From: Protofrankia sp. CiT1
Lineage (GTDB): Bacteria > Actinomycetota > Actinomycetes > Frankiales > Frankiaceae
DNA length: 32,614 nt
Assembly (NCBI RefSeq): GCF_917627385.1
Contig: NZ_CAKJTL010000100.1
Span: forward strand, 1-32,614
Direction of reading: 5' to 3'
Part shown: positions 9,568-19,446 of the stretch, piece after piece
Position numbering within the stretch: position 1 is the first letter of the stretch
Layout: every line of letters starts with the position of its first letter
Translations under genes and position numbers: made by a program
Notes under the pieces: generated by a model
What the model saw: the letters and a program-made list of their open reading frames with translations, nothing else
Databases searched by the model: none
Told to the model about the DNA's origin: nothing

Positions 9568-9981
9568 TCAGGTACGTAGAAGATCGGCCAGAACGGCGTC
9601 GAGTTCCTCGGCAGAACGTTCCGCGCCGCGGGGAACCACCTGTTCGGTCGCGTCGAGGAACGCCCGCGCGGCCTCGATGTCCAGCCGGACGACGGAGTGG
9701 AGTTCACGAGATGTCAGATCGAGCCGCACACAGCCGCGGTCCGGTTCCGGGGTGATCCGCACGTCACCGCCGCCGGTGGGGATGTCCAGACCGGCGCGTA
9801 GCGCGTCTCGCAGCACCACCCAGGTACCTCGCGGCAGCGCCGGATGATCGGGCCGGGAGATGAGCTCCAACGTCACGGCAAGCGGGTCGGCCCGTCGCCA
9901 GCTCACCTGCAGCACGGTCAGCCGCCCGCGGGAAGGTGCGTCATTGACGACCAACTCGGTGGTCACATCGTCCACCTGCAT
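9568..9981 (-). CDS. SsgA-like (SALP) sporulation/cell-division protein
   Basis: From the ATG at 9981 (GGAGG eight bases upstream) the protein has 137 residues, the usual SALP size. It shows the family pattern ADPLAVTLELISRP, W-VVLRDALRAGLDIP, GGGDVRITPEPD, VRLDLTS and then FLDATEQVVPRGAE. SALPs occur in sporulating actinomycetes; SsgB helps position FtsZ during sporulation septation, and others guide peptidoglycan synthesis. Which SALP this is cannot be settled by eye. The frame is open upstream to 10281, but that extension is Arg-rich and non-conserved. It is convergent with uvrA. Confidence 0.82.
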   Translation of the reverse strand: MQVDDVTTELVVNDAPSRGRLTVLQVSWRRADPLAVTLELISRPDHPALPRGTWVVLRDALRAGLDIPTGGGDVRITPEPDRGCVRLDLTSRELHSVVRLDIEAARAFLDATEQVVPRGAERSAEELDAVLADLLRT

Positions 9982-10409
9982 CCGTCGTGCCTCCTTCGTC
10001 ATCCAGCGACGCTGTGCACCGCGGTATCGAGGGTGACAGCCGGTCAGGCAAGATGCCACCCGGGACACGTTAAGGGACTTGTTCGGGACCAGCCTGGACA
10101 AGGTCGACGCCAGCCTCAGGAGGCCCTCTCCGGGGATGGCGGCACGCAGGTGCCGCGGGATCAGCGCCTGTCGGACCGGTCGTCGTGGCCATCGGACGGC
10201 GAGCGCCTGACGGGCCATGGTTTGCACACCGCTCATGGTCTCCGAGCATGGACCCTGGCATCGCCGGCCGCCCCGCGCCATGACGGGTGTCCCGTCAGCT
10301 GTGAGATATGCCCAGCCATGGTCGTCACGGGGCTTTGTTCCGCCCCGGGTCGTGGCCGCCCTTCAAGAGCAGATGCCCAGCGTGATGAAATGGTTACGTG
10401 GAGGCGTTG
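9982..10409. other. Gene-free spacer between the SsgA-like gene and uvrC
   Basis: About 430 bases without a convincing gene. Frames here are Arg/Pro-rich shadows without ribosome-binding sites. It should hold the divergent promoters of the SsgA-like gene and uvrC. No tRNA, dispersed-repeat copy or strong hairpin was found. Confidence 0.5.
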
Positions 10410-10438
10410 TTCAATGGCTGTCCGGCGCGCCGTAGGCT
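10410..10438 (+). promoter_or_regulatory. Candidate uvrC promoter giving a leaderless mRNA
   Basis: TTCAAT (10410-10415) and TAGGCT (10433-10438) are separated by 17 bp. The expected transcription start falls on or next to the uvrC ATG at 10445, and no Shine-Dalgarno sequence precedes that ATG. Both facts fit leaderless transcription, which is frequent in actinobacteria. Confidence 0.45.
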
Positions 10439-10444
10439 CGGTTC

Positions 10445-12631
10445 ATGGCTGATCCGGCGTCCTACCGTCCCGCGCCGGGATCGGTTCCGGCGACACCGGG
10501 GGTGTACCGGTTCTCCGACGAGCACGGCCGCGTGGTGTACGTGGGCAAAGCGAAGAACCTTCGCGCCAGGTTGTCAACCTACTTCACCGATATACACAAC
10601 CTCCACCCCCGTACTCAGCACATGGTGACGACCGCGAGTGCGGTCGACTGGACGGTGGTGTCGACGGAGGTCGAAGCGCTTCAGCTCGAGTACACCTGGA
10701 TCAAGGAGTTCGATCCTCGCTTCAATGTTCGCTACCGGGACGACAAGAGCTACCCGAGCCTCGCGGTGACGCTGCACGAGGAGTTCCCCCGGTTGCAGGT
10801 CATGCGCGGTCCCAAGCGCGCCGGCGTCCGTTACTTCGGTCCGTACCCCCACGCGTGGGCCATCCGGGAGACCCTGGATCTTCTGCTGCGTGTCTTCCCG
10901 GCCCGTACGTGCGGTGCGGGCGTGTTCAAGCGCGCGGGCCAGATGGGCCGCCCCTGCCTGCTCGGCTACATCGGCCGCTGCTCGGCACCGTGTGTGGGCC
11001 GGGTCGACGAGGCCGAGCACCGTCGCATCGTCGAGAATTTCTGCGACTTCATGTCCGGGCGGACCGACCGGTACATCCGCACGCTCGAACGCGAGATGGC
11101 GCAGGCCGCGGCGGAGCAGCGGTACGAAAGCGCCGCGCGGCTGCGGGACGACATCGGCGCCCTGCGCCAGGCCATGGAAAAACAGGCCGTGGTGCTGCCT
11201 GACGGCACCGACGCCGACGTCATCGCGTTCGCCCAGGACGATCTTGAAGCCGCCGTCCAGGTCTTCTACGTGCGTGACGGCCGGGTCCGCGGCCAGCGCG
11301 GCTGGGTGGTCGACAAGCTCGAGGAGCTGACCACGGGGGAGCTGGTCGAGCAGTTCCTCGCCCAGGAGTACCTGTCACAGGCCGCCCCCGCGGCCACTAC
11401 CCCGACCGGCTCGGCCGCGGCCGGCGGGCTCGCCTGTCCCGGCGCCGCCAACGAGATCCCGCGAGAGGTGCTCGTCCCGGTGCTCCCGCCGGACGCGGCT
11501 GCCGTGGCCGCGCTGCTCAGTGCCGCCCGCGGCAGCCAGGTCGACCTGCGGGTTCCTCGCCGTGGGAACAAGCGGACCCTGCTGGAGACCGTCGAGCGCA
11601 ACGCGGCCCAGGCCTTCACCCTGCATCGCACGAAACGGGCCGGTGATCTGTCCGCGCGCAGCCGGGCGCTGTCGGACATCCAGGACGCGCTCGGCCTGGC
11701 CGAGCCACCGCTGCGGATCGAGTCGTTCGACATCTCCAACCTGCAGGGCAGCAACGTCGTCGCGAGCATGGTCGTCTTCGAGGACGGCCTGCCCCGCAAG
11801 TCGGAGTACCGGCGGTTCGCCATCCGCGGGGTGGACGGGCAGGACGACGTCGCGAGCATGTACGAGACGATCAGCCGGCGGTTCAGCCGCTACCTTGCCG
11901 AGCAGGCGCGCACCGGGGACGTCGCCGGGCTGGCGAGCCCGTCCAGCACCCCGCCGGAGCCGGTCACGGACCAGCCACGGCGTTTTGCCTACCCGCCCAG
12001 CCTGGTCGTTGTCGACGGCGGCCCCCCGCAGGTCGCCGCGGCCCGCCGAGCCCTGGACACGCTCGGTATCGACAGCGGCCCCGGCGGCATCGCCCTGTGC
12101 GGGCTCGCCAAGCGGCTGGAGGAGGTGTGGCTGCCGGCTGAGGATGATCCGGTTATTCTGCCCCGCACCAGCGAGGCGTTGTACCTGTTGCAACGGATCC
12201 GGGACGAGGCGCACCGGTTCGCGATCACCTATCATCGCCAGAAGCGCTCCCAGGCCATGGTTCATTCGCTGCTCGACGACGTGCCGGGGCTCGGCGAGAC
12301 ACGCCGCAAAGCGCTGCTGGCGACGTTCGGCTCGCTCGCTCGGATACGCCGGGCAACGGTCGACCAGATCGCCGAGGTTCCGGGCATCGGCCGGCGGACA
12401 GCCCAGGCCGTGGTGGACGCGCTGGCCGCGGCCGGACCGGGAACCGTGGCGGCCGCCGCACCCGCGGTCGACCCGTACACGGGGGAAATTCTTGGGACTG
12501 ACGGAACCGCGCCGGTGCCCCCGCCCGCGGTGTCCGCGCCCGAATCGGGGCCATCGGGAGCCGCCGCGGCCGGCACCACCACCGCTGGACCCGGTTCCGA
12601 TACCACGTCAACCTGGGGTGTTCCCACATGA
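10445..12631 (+). CDS. uvrC: Excinuclease ABC subunit C
   Basis: UvrC makes both incisions in nucleotide excision repair. The 728 residues contain the GIY-YIG nuclease domain ([20 protein letters not shown], residues about 19-40), a UVR coiled-coil motif ([20 protein letters not shown], about 220-240), the RNase H-like endonuclease domain ([20 protein letters not shown], later [10 protein letters not shown] and [10 protein letters not shown]) and tandem helix-hairpin-helix motifs ([20 protein letters not shown] and [16 protein letters not shown]). It is longer than the usual 600-650 because of an Ala/Thr/Gly-rich insert near residue 320, a Pro/Ser-rich stretch near 500 and a 65-residue low-complexity C-terminus. 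It is the first gene of an operon and overlaps rapZ by four bases (ATGA). Confidence 0.98.
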   Translation: MADPASYRPAPGSVPATPGVYRFSDEHGRVVYVGKAKNLRARLSTYFTDIHNLHPRTQHMVTTASAVDWTVVSTEVEALQLEYTWIKEFDPRFNVRYRDDKSYPSLAVTLHEEFPRLQVMRGPKRAGVRYFGPYPHAWAIRETLDLLLRVFPARTCGAGVFKRAGQMGRPCLLGYIGRCSAPCVGRVDEAEHRRIVENFCDFMSGRTDRYIRTLEREMAQAAAEQRYESAARLRDDIGALRQAMEKQAVVLPDGTDADVIAFAQDDLEAAVQVFYVRDGRVRGQRGWVVDKLEELTTGELVEQFLAQEYLSQAAPAATTPTGSAAAGGLACPGAANEIPREVLVPVLPPDAAAVAALLSAARGSQVDLRVPRRGNKRTLLETVERNAAQAFTLHRTKRAGDLSARSRALSDIQDALGLAEPPLRIESFDISNLQGSNVVASMVVFEDGLPRKSEYRRFAIRGVDGQDDVASMYETISRRFSRYLAEQARTGDVAGLASPSSTPPEPVTDQPRRFAYPPSLVVVDGGPPQVAAARRALDTLGIDSGPGGIALCGLAKRLEEVWLPAEDDPVILPRTSEALYLLQRIRDEAHRFAITYHRQKRSQAMVHSLLDDVPGLGETRRKALLATFGSLARIRRATVDQIAEVPGIGRRTAQAVVDALAAAGPGTVAAAAPAVDPYTGEILGTDGTAPVPPPAVSAPESGPSGAAAAGTTTAGPGSDTTSTWGVPT

Positions 12632-13500
12632 CCTCCGCCGTGCCGCTTGACCTCGCCATCATCACCGGGCTGTCCGGAGCGGGCCGCAGCACCGCGGCCA
12701 AGTGCCTGGAGGATCTCGGCTGGTTCGTTGTTGACAACCTCCCCCCGGCGTTGCTGGCCACCATGACCGAACTCGGGCTGCGGTCACAGGGCGCGGTCAA
12801 TCGCATCGCCGTGGTCGTGGACGTCCGCGGCCGGGCGTTCTTCTCCGACCTGCGCGCGACGCTGGACGCGCTCGAGGCCCGTGGCATGCATCCGCAGGTG
12901 CTCTTTCTGGAAGCCGCGGACGAGACGCTGGTCCGCAGGTTCGACCACGTCCGCCGGCCGCATCCGCTCCAGGGCGACGGGCGGGTGGTCGACGGCATCA
13001 GCCGTGAGCGCGCGCTGCTGGCGGAGCTGCGCGGCGAGTCGGACCTGGTCCTGGACACCACCGATCTCAACGTCCACGAGTTGCGGGCCAAGATTGACAC
13101 CGCGTTCGGCCAGCCGAGCGGGAACCGCCTGAACGCGACGGTGGTCTCCTTCGGCTACAAGTACGGTCTGCCGCTGGACGCCGACCTGGTGGCCGACTGC
13201 CGGTTCCTGCCGAATCCGCACTGGGTGGAGGCACTGCGACCGTTCACCGGCCGTGATCCAGATGTTCGTGACTACGTTCTCGCCCAGCCAGGGGCAGCGG
13301 AGTTCATCGACCAGTACGCGGCGTTGCTGCGGCTGGTGGGGGAGGGGTACGTGCGGGAAGGTAAGCGTTATCTGACACTCGCGGTCGGGTGCACCGGTGG
13401 CAAGCACCGCAGTGTGGCCCTGGCCGAACAGCTCGCCGCGCGGCTCGCGGGCGACGGCGTCGGCGTCCGGGTCGTCCATCGTGATCTGGGGCGAGAGTGA
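12628..13500 (+). CDS. rapZ: RNase adapter RapZ / YvcJ-type nucleotide-binding protein
   Basis: The protein has 290 residues, normal for the family. The P-loop is GLSGAGRST (residues 14-22), with Arg where Gly-Lys-Ser is typical; I recall the same substitution in other actinobacteria. It is followed by [23 protein letters not shown] and a C-terminal half with [19 protein letters not shown] and [12 protein letters not shown]. coli RapZ controls amino-sugar synthesis through small RNAs; the actinobacterial role is less clear. Its start overlaps the uvrC stop and its own stop overlaps the yvcK start (GTGA), so translation is coupled. Confidence 0.95.
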   Translation: MTSAVPLDLAIITGLSGAGRSTAAKCLEDLGWFVVDNLPPALLATMTELGLRSQGAVNRIAVVVDVRGRAFFSDLRATLDALEARGMHPQVLFLEAADETLVRRFDHVRRPHPLQGDGRVVDGISRERALLAELRGESDLVLDTTDLNVHELRAKIDTAFGQPSGNRLNATVVSFGYKYGLPLDADLVADCRFLPNPHWVEALRPFTGRDPDVRDYVLAQPGAAEFIDQYAALLRLVGEGYVREGKRYLTLAVGCTGGKHRSVALAEQLAARLAGDGVGVRVVHRDLGRE

Positions 13501-14564
13501 CGGGTACCGGTCCCGCGGTGGTGGCTTTCGGCGGTGGCCACGGTTTGGCCGCGTCCCTGCGGGCGTTGCGGCGCATCACCGAGCATCTCACCGCTGTCGT
13601 GACAGTAGGTGACGACGGTGGATCGTCGGGACGGCTCCGGAACGAGCTGGGAGCGCTGCCCATGGGTGATCTGCGCATGGCGCTGGCCGCGCTCGCCGGT
13701 GCCGACACCTGGTCGGCCACCTGGGCGGAGCTGTTCCAGCACCGGTTCGGTGGTCGCGGCCCGCTCGCCGGTCACGCTGTCGGTAATCTGGTGCTGACGG
13801 CGCTCGCCGAACGCCAGGGCTCCGCGGTGGCCGCGCTCGACCTTGCGGCCAGGCTGTTGGGGGCCGCCGGGCGGGTGCTGCCGCTGTCGGACGCGGGCAT
13901 CGACATCGTCGCCGAGGTGGCCGGGCTCGACCCGGTTCAGCCGGCCGCCGTCGTCGAGGTCCACGGCCAGGCGGAGGTGGCTACCACCGCCGGGCGGGTC
14001 CGGAGCCTGCGTCTCCAGCCCGCGACGCCCCCGGCGTGCCCACCGGCGCTGGACGCCGTCGAGCGGGCCGAGTGGGTGGTGTTCGGCCCGGGTTCGCTCT
14101 ACACCAGCGTGCTGCCTCATCTGCTGGTGCCCGAGATGACCGAGCGCCTGCTCGGGTCGCCGGCTCGCCGCGTCGTGGTCCTGAACCTGGTGCCGCAGCC
14201 CGGTGAGACCGCCGGTTATCCACCCGAGGCGCATCTGCGGGTCATCGGGAAGCATGCGCCGGGCCTCCTGTTCGATGTCGTGATCGCGGACCGTGACGCG
14301 GTCGGTGAGCCGGGTGCGCTCGCCCGTGCCGCGGCCGATCTGGGAGCGCGGTTGCACCTCGTGCCGGTCGCCTACCCCGGTGAGCCGCGCCATGACCCGC
14401 GACGGCTGGCCGCCGCGTTCAAGGCGGTGTTCGCCGGCATGACCGGGGCCGGCTCCGGCGCCCGGCCAGGTCCGGCCGCGGCCGCGGCCGACAAGCTGGT
14501 TTCAGACGATGCGGTGCGCGGCGATCCCGCGGCCACCGTCTCCGCTCGTGAAGGTGAGGAATGA
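13497..14564 (+). CDS. yvcK: YvcK/CofD-like protein (gluconeogenesis factor)
   Basis: The protein has 355 residues from a GTG at 13497. Family motifs are [18 protein letters not shown] at the N-terminus, [39 protein letters not shown] and [19 protein letters not shown]. In Bacillus and mycobacteria (CuvA) the family binds UDP-sugars and supports growth on gluconeogenic carbon and cell-wall synthesis. The C-terminal 45 residues are Ala/Gly-rich and poorly conserved. It sits between rapZ and whiA with four-base overlaps on both sides, the standard actinobacterial order. Confidence 0.95.
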   Translation: MTGTGPAVVAFGGGHGLAASLRALRRITEHLTAVVTVGDDGGSSGRLRNELGALPMGDLRMALAALAGADTWSATWAELFQHRFGGRGPLAGHAVGNLVLTALAERQGSAVAALDLAARLLGAAGRVLPLSDAGIDIVAEVAGLDPVQPAAVVEVHGQAEVATTAGRVRSLRLQPATPPACPPALDAVERAEWVVFGPGSLYTSVLPHLLVPEMTERLLGSPARRVVVLNLVPQPGETAGYPPEAHLRVIGKHAPGLLFDVVIADRDAVGEPGALARAAADLGARLHLVPVAYPGEPRHDPRRLAAAFKAVFAGMTGAGSGARPGPAAAAADKLVSDDAVRGDPAATVSAREGEE

Positions 14565-15556
14565 TTCGTGTGGCCGCAATGACCGCCACCGTCAAGGACG
14601 AGCTCAGCCGGTTGCGGGTGGCGAAGCCATGTTGTCGCAGAGCGGAGATGGCCGCGTTGTTGCGCTTCGGTGGCGGGCTGCACATCGTGCGTGGCCGCAT
14701 CGTCGTCGAAGCCGAACTCGACGCGGGTGCCACCGCCCGCAGGCTGCGCCGCGAGATCGCGGAGGTGTTCGGCTTCCCGTCGGGCATCGCGGTGCTCGCC
14801 GCGGGTGGGCTGCGCCGTTCGGCGCGCTACATCGTCCGGGTGGAGCGTGACGGTGAGCAGCTGGCGCGGTCGACCGGGCTGCTTGACCAGCGAGGCCGAC
14901 CGGTGCGGGGATTGCCGCCGCAGGTGGTGACGGGCGCGTCCTGCGACGCCGCGGCTGCGTGGCGCGGGGCGTTCCTGGCCCACGGTTCGCTGACCGAGCC
15001 GGGCCGCTCCTGCTCCTTGGAGATCACGTCGCCGGGGCCGGAGGCCGCGCTCGCGCTGGTCGGCGCGGCCCGCCGGCTCGGTGTCGCGGCCAAGAGCCGG
15101 GATGTGCGCGGGGTTGACCGGGTGGTGATCCGGGACGGTGACGCGATCAGCGTGCTGCTGACAAAAATCGGCGCGCATGACAGCCTGCTCACCTGGGAGG
15201 ACCGGCGGATGCGCCGGGAGGTGCGGGCAACCGCGAACCGGCTGGCGAACTTCGACGATGCCAACCTTCGCCGTTCCGCGCGCGCGGCGGTTGCGGCCGG
15301 TGCCCGGGTCCAGGCCGCGTTGAGGATTCTGGGCGACGACGCGCCGGGGCATCTGCTCGCCGCCGGACGGCTGCGCTTGGAGCACGCCCAGGCCTCCCTG
15401 GAGGAGCTGGGCGCGCTCGCGGACCCGCCGCTGACCAAGGACGCGGTCGCCGGCCGGATCCGGCGGCTGCTTGCGCTGGCCGATAAGCGGGCGCACGCGC
15501 TCGGGCTGCCAAACACCGAGGCGAGTGTCTCGCCGGATCTCCTCGAGAACGCCTGA
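14561..15556 (+). CDS. whiA: Sporulation regulator WhiA
   Basis: The protein has 331 residues. It has the LAGLIDADG-like homing-endonuclease fold without nuclease function ([38 protein letters not shown]-type segment, [20 protein letters not shown]) and a C-terminal helix-turn-helix ([20 protein letters not shown], then [20 protein letters not shown]). In Streptomyces WhiA with WhiB activates sporulation-septation genes such as ftsZ and ftsK. The ATG at 14561 has AAGG six bases upstream and overlaps the yvcK stop. An internal ATG at 14579 ([10 protein letters not shown]) is nearer the family start but lacks a ribosome-binding site. In many actinobacteria gap-pgk-tpi follows; here a repeat and aconitase follow. 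Confidence 0.97.
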   Translation: MIRVAAMTATVKDELSRLRVAKPCCRRAEMAALLRFGGGLHIVRGRIVVEAELDAGATARRLRREIAEVFGFPSGIAVLAAGGLRRSARYIVRVERDGEQLARSTGLLDQRGRPVRGLPPQVVTGASCDAAAAWRGAFLAHGSLTEPGRSCSLEITSPGPEAALALVGAARRLGVAAKSRDVRGVDRVVIRDGDAISVLLTKIGAHDSLLTWEDRRMRREVRATANRLANFDDANLRRSARAAVAAGARVQAALRILGDDAPGHLLAAGRLRLEHAQASLEELGALADPPLTKDAVAGRIRRLLALADKRAHALGLPNTEASVSPDLLENA

Positions 15557-15573
15557 CCGTACCCACGTTTAGC

Positions 15574-15767
15574 GGATCCGGCAATAGGAGTGTCCGGCTC
15601 GCGCCGCCCGGTCGGCGCCTCGCGTCATCGCTCCCCGTCCATCGCCGCGCGATGCACGGGTGCCCCGGCTCGTCGGTCGACGCCCCACACAGGGCGCCTC
15701 CCTCCGCCACCGCGCGATCCATCCACCCGGACGCCGCTCCCTGATCGAACGTCCTATTGCCGGAGCC
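15574..15767 (+). repeat. Dispersed intergenic repeat, copy C (nearly complete)
   Basis: Terminal inverted repeats are TCCGGCAATAGGA (15577-15589) and TCCTATTGCCGGA (15752-15764), a perfect 13-bp match. The inner segment 15618-15679 is nearly identical to 32385-32458 (CATCGCTCCCCGTCCATCGC, then GCGCGATGCACGGGT and CCCCGGCTCGTCGGTCG). The distal part (CGCGCGATCCATCCACCCGG, then ACGCCGCTCCCTGATCGAAC) matches copies B and E inverted. It may also terminate the uvrC-whiA operon. No coding capacity. Confidence 0.75.
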
Positions 15768-15918
15768 TCTTATTACTATCAGTTAGATGACATATCCGGT
15801 GCGCCGCCACACTTCAGGAGCCTCGCACGCGGCGACTGATCTTCTGGTATATCCTTAGCAATACTAAGTAAATAGGATATTACTGGTCCCGGGCCCAGCG
15901 AGCCGGGTAGTTCCTGGA
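15768..15918 (+). promoter_or_regulatory. AT-rich acnA upstream region with nested dyads
   Basis: This is one of the most AT-rich stretches in the window. At 15849-15880 ATATCC and GGATAT flank CTTAG-CAATA-CTAAG (15854-15868), giving nested inverted repeats about 85-115 bp upstream of acnA. The position fits an operator for a redox-, iron- or citrate-responsive regulator, as aconitase genes often have. It does not match an IdeR/DtxR consensus well. No confident -35/-10 pair was assigned. Confidence 0.4.
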
Positions 15919-15963
15919 GTGAACGCCAGGATGGTCCGCGAGGAAACGCGGCGAGGAGGAGAT

Positions 15964-18654
15964 ATGGACAGTTTCGGCAGCACGGGTCATCTCAAGGTAG
16001 GCGACCGCAGGTACACAATCCGTCGGCTGGACGTGGTTCCCGGAGCTGACCGGTTGCCCTACAGTCTGCGCGTCCTGCTGGAGAACCTGCTGCGCACCGA
16101 GGACGGCGCCAACATCACCGCCGGCCACGTCCGCGCGCTCGCGTCCTGGGACCCGGCCGCCGCGCCGAGCCAGGAGATCCAGTTCACGCCGGCCCGCGTG
16201 ATCATGCAGGATTTCACCGGTGTCCCGTGCGTGGTCGACCTCGCCGCGATGCGCGAGGCCATGGCGGCGCTCGGCGGCGACCCGGCAAAGATCAACCCGC
16301 TTGCGCCGGCGGAACTGGTGATCGATCATTCGATCATCGCTGACGTCTTTGGCCAGCCGGACGCCTTCGCGCGCAACACCGAGCTGGAGTTCAGCCGTAA
16401 CCGTGAGCGCTACCAGTTCCTGCGGTGGGGCCAGGCCGCCTTCGACAACTTCACGGTCGTCCCCCCGAACACCGGGATCGTCCACCAGGTCAACCTGGAG
16501 CACCTCGCCCGCGTTGTCTTCACCAAGGACACCGCCGACGGGACACTCGCCTACCCCGACACGCTGGTCGGCACGGACAGCCACACCACCATGATCAATG
16601 GCCTGGGGGTGCTGGGCTGGGGCGTCGGCGGCATCGAGGCGGAAGCCGCCATGCTCGGCCAGCCGGTCAGCATGCTCATCCCGACGGTGGTCGGGTTCAA
16701 GCTCACCGGAGAACTGACAGCCGGGACCACCGCTACCGACCTCGTCCTCACGATCACCGAGATGCTGCGCGCGCATGGGGTGGTGGGCCGTTTCGTCGAG
16801 TTCTACGGCGAGGGCGTGGGCAACGTCCCGCTGGCCAACCGGGCCACGATCGGCAACATGAGCCCCGAGTACGGCTCGACCTGCGCGATCTTCCCAGTGG
16901 ACGCGGAGACCCTGGCCTACCTGCGGCTGACCGGTCGGCCCAAAGAGCAGATCGACCTCGTCGAGGCCTACACCAAGGAGCAGGGCCTCTGGCACGACCC
17001 GAGTCGCGAGCCGGTCTATACGACCACCCTCACTCTCGATCTCTCCACGATCGAGCCGTCGCTGGCCGGCCCGAAGCGTCCGCAGGACCGAGTCCCCCTG
17101 CGCACCGCCAAGGCCGCGTTCCGCACCGCGCTCGCCGACTATGCCGGTCCGGCAAAGGCAGCTGCGGATACTTCCAGTGATCTCGGCGGACGCCCGTCCA
17201 ACCCGACCCCGGTGACTCTCGCGGACGGCACCAGCTTCTCCCTGGACCACGGTGCGGTCGCCATCGCCGCCATCACCTCGTGCACGAACACATCCAACCC
17301 GCAGGTGATGGTGGGGGCGGCGATCCTCGCCCGCAACGCCGTCGAGCGTGGCCTGGCCCGAAAGCCGTGGGTGAAGACCACCCTGGCACCGGGCTCCAAG
17401 GTCGTCATGGACTACTACGAGCGCGCCGGGCTCACGTCCTACCTGGACAAGCTCGGCTTCAACCTGGTCGGCTACGGGTGCACCACCTGCATCGGCAACT
17501 CCGGGCCGCTACCGGAGGAGATCAGCCAGGGGGTGGCCGCCGGTGACCTGGCGGTGGTCAGCGTGCTGTCTGGCAACCGCAACTTCGAGGGCCGGATCAA
17601 CCCGGACGTCAAGATGAACTACCTGGCGTCCCCGCCGCTCGTCGTCGCCTACGCCCTTGCCGGCACGATGGACATCGACCTGCTCAACGACCCGCTGGGC
17701 ACCGACACCGCGGGCAGCCCGGTCTACCTGCGTGACATCTGGCCGAGCGAGGTCGAGGTGGCCGCCGTGGTGGGCGACGCGATCCGCTCGGAGATGTTCA
17801 CCGAGGACTACGGCGACCTCAGCGGTGACGAACGGTGGCAGTCCCTGCCGACCGGTGACGGCGGAACGGTGTCCCAGACCTTCAGCTGGGCACCTGACTC
17901 GACCTACGTCCGCCATCCTCCGTATTTCGAGGGGATGCCGGCGAAGCCGACGCCACGCCCGGACATCGTCGACGCCCGGGTGCTGGCGCTGCTCGGCGAC
18001 TCGGTGACCACCGACCACATCTCGCCCGCCGGATCCATCAAGCCCGACTCGCCGGCGGGCCGGTACCTCGTCGAGCACGGGGTGGACCCGAAGGACTTCA
18101 ACTCCTACGGCTCCCGACGCGGTAACCACGAGGTGATGATCCGTGGGACGTTCGCCAACATCCGGCTGCGTAACAGGCTCGCCCCCGGCACCGAGGGCGG
18201 CGTCACCCGCCACCTGCCCGACGGCGAGCAGCTGTCGATCTACGACGCGGCGCGGCGGTACGCGGCTGACGGGGTGCCGCTGGTGGTGCTCGCGGGCAAG
18301 GAGTACGGCTCGGGCTCGTCACGTGACTGGGCGGCCAAGGGCACCTCGCTGCTCGGCGTCCGCGCGGTGATCGCCGAGTCCTACGAACGCATCCACCGGT
18401 CCAACCTCATCGGGATGGGCGTCCTGCCGTTGCAGTTCCCGCCCGGGGAGTCCGCCGCCTCGCTCGGCCTGACCGGAGAGGAGATCTTCACCATCCGCGG
18501 GCTCGCCCAGGTCGACGAGCAGACCGCGACCCTGGTCGTGCGGGCCGGCGACAAGCGGTTCGACGCGATCGTCCGCATCGACACGCCGGGGGAGGCGGAG
18601 TACTACCGCAACGGCGGCATCCTGCCGTACGTGCTGCGTTCCCTGCTGTCCTGA
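15964..18654 (+). CDS. acnA: Aconitate hydratase A
   Basis: The enzyme interconverts citrate and isocitrate in the TCA cycle using a [4Fe-4S] cluster. From the ATG at 15964 (strong GAGGAGGAG upstream) it has 896 residues, typical of the AcnA/IRP family. Motifs include [66 protein letters not shown], and the cluster ligands Cys440 (TSCTNTSNP), Cys506 and Cys509 ([14 protein letters not shown]). The swivel domain contains [29 protein letters not shown] and [16 protein letters not shown]. The frame is open from 15919, but the ribosome-binding site and family start favour 15964. It appears monocistronic. Confidence 0.97.
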   Translation: MDSFGSTGHLKVGDRRYTIRRLDVVPGADRLPYSLRVLLENLLRTEDGANITAGHVRALASWDPAAAPSQEIQFTPARVIMQDFTGVPCVVDLAAMREAMAALGGDPAKINPLAPAELVIDHSIIADVFGQPDAFARNTELEFSRNRERYQFLRWGQAAFDNFTVVPPNTGIVHQVNLEHLARVVFTKDTADGTLAYPDTLVGTDSHTTMINGLGVLGWGVGGIEAEAAMLGQPVSMLIPTVVGFKLTGELTAGTTATDLVLTITEMLRAHGVVGRFVEFYGEGVGNVPLANRATIGNMSPEYGSTCAIFPVDAETLAYLRLTGRPKEQIDLVEAYTKEQGLWHDPSREPVYTTTLTLDLSTIEPSLAGPKRPQDRVPLRTAKAAFRTALADYAGPAKAAADTSSDLGGRPSNPTPVTLADGTSFSLDHGAVAIAAITSCTNTSNPQVMVGAAILARNAVERGLARKPWVKTTLAPGSKVVMDYYERAGLTSYLDKLGFNLVGYGCTTCIGNSGPLPEEISQGVAAGDLAVVSVLSGNRNFEGRINPDVKMNYLASPPLVVAYALAGTMDIDLLNDPLGTDTAGSPVYLRDIWPSEVEVAAVVGDAIRSEMFTEDYGDLSGDERWQSLPTGDGGTVSQTFSWAPDSTYVRHPPYFEGMPAKPTPRPDIVDARVLALLGDSVTTDHISPAGSIKPDSPAGRYLVEHGVDPKDFNSYGSRRGNHEVMIRGTFANIRLRNRLAPGTEGGVTRHLPDGEQLSIYDAARRYAADGVPLVVLAGKEYGSGSSRDWAAKGTSLLGVRAVIAESYERIHRSNLIGMGVLPLQFPPGESAASLGLTGEEIFTIRGLAQVDEQTATLVVRAGDKRFDAIVRIDTPGEAEYYRNGGILPYVLRSLLS

Positions 18655-18756
18655 TACTTCCGGCGCAAACGGCAGGGATCACGCGCACGCGGCCGCCAGA
18701 GGCGTTTTCAGCGCGCAACCCGGAAGATCCCCGTTCTCCGCCGCCGGCATGTCATA

Positions 18757-18919
18757 CGAGCGCTCGGCAATAGGGGTGTGGGTCAAGGAGCGGGGCTGGG
18801 GTGCGTGCATCGCAAGGCGGCGGAGGGAGCCACCCTGGTGTTGGGTGGCGACCGACGACAACGCGGCGAGGTGCGTGCCCCAGCCCCGCGACGCCGCGTC
18901 CCCTATTGCCGAGCGCTCG
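18757..18919 (-). repeat. Dispersed intergenic repeat, copy D: 163-bp element with perfect 20-bp terminal inverted repeats
   Basis: The left end CGAGCGCTCGGCAATAGGGG (18757-18776) is the exact reverse complement of 18900-18919. A second, imperfect inverted repeat (GGGGCTGGGGTGCGTGC, 18796-18812, against GTGCGTGCCCCAGCCCC, 18871-18887) is nested inside. The reverse complement aligns with copies A, C and F. No plausible ORF lies inside. This looks like a MITE or REP/BIME-like element; no transposase in the window could move it. Confidence 0.8.
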
Positions 18920-18957
18920 AAGAGCGCCCGGCGGCAGGGGCGGGTACCACCGGAATT

Positions 18958-18976
18958 ATATACCCACCGGGGGTAT
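18958..18976. promoter_or_regulatory. CsoR-like palindrome without an adjacent metal gene
   Basis: ATACCC-ACCGG-GGGTAT (18960-18976) is a 6-bp dyad with a C-rich then G-rich centre, resembling operators of CsoR/RcnR-type metal or sulfur sensors. No csoR, copZ or copA lies nearby. The next gene downstream is the NlpC/P60 hydrolase, about 470 bp away. It could be a chance palindrome. Confidence 0.28.
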
Positions 18977-18993
18977 GTCGCGGGGAAACTGAA

Positions 18994-19026
18994 GGTCACG
19001 TACCGGCCGGCGGCCGGCACGTGACC
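18994..19026. terminator. Strong hairpin downstream of aconitase and repeat D
   Basis: GGTCACGT (18994-19001) pairs with ACGTGACC (19019-19026), followed inward by an A-C mismatch and CCGGCC/GGCCGG, closing on a three-base loop. This long GC-rich stem could end transcription from acnA (stop at 18654) or be a leader structure for the hydrolase. No U-tract. Confidence 0.45.
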
Positions 19027-19446
19027 GCAACCCAATGACTGCACCAGGCGACCGGCTGAATATTGCCAACTGTTGGGTTTGGGGGCATTGCCTGCCCGTA
19101 CGAGCCACCCGATATCTTTTGGAGCTGACACCTTCGTTTCCTCAATAAAGATCAATATTTTCTCTCGAACACACGCGTCGGACCGAAACGCCCAGTCCTG
19201 CCCCGGCCCGATGTCCCCTCCGAGCAGCCAGGGGCAGGAGCGAGATCTCGCAGCCCTGATGGTCACCGACCGGGCTCTCCTCCTTGGTCGGTGCCTTGAG
19301 GCGTGCCAGCGGCACCGGTCCGCGGCATGTCGACGTTCTGCCTCGCGGGCGTTCGGGAAGGACGCGCGTTGCTTCCACGTGGCGTGACCCGGCTCCCCGC
19401 GGACGGCGAGCAGGCCGGTCGCGGTCGCCACCGTGACCAGGCGCCC
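19027..19446 (+). other. Long leader/spacer before the NlpC/P60 gene, with competing hairpins
   Basis: No gene was found in these 420 bases. CACCGACC (19264-19271) can pair with GGTCGGTG (19286-19293). The 3' part of that arm, GGTGCC (19291-19296), can instead pair with GGCACC (19312-19317), so two mutually exclusive stems are possible. A 12-bp palindrome GCGAGATCTCGC lies at 19240-19251. Wall-hydrolase genes in actinobacteria often carry c-di-AMP (ydaO) riboswitches, but the conserved ydaO core was not recognised here. Confidence 0.35.

Noticed and set aside
15849-15880. IdeR/DtxR iron box before aconitase
   Set aside because: The dyad CTTAG...CTAAG shares a few bases, but not the 19-bp consensus.
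19170-19446. c-di-AMP (ydaO) riboswitch before the NlpC/P60 gene
   Set aside because: The gene context is right for actinobacteria, but the conserved ydaO core sequences were not found on either strand by eye.
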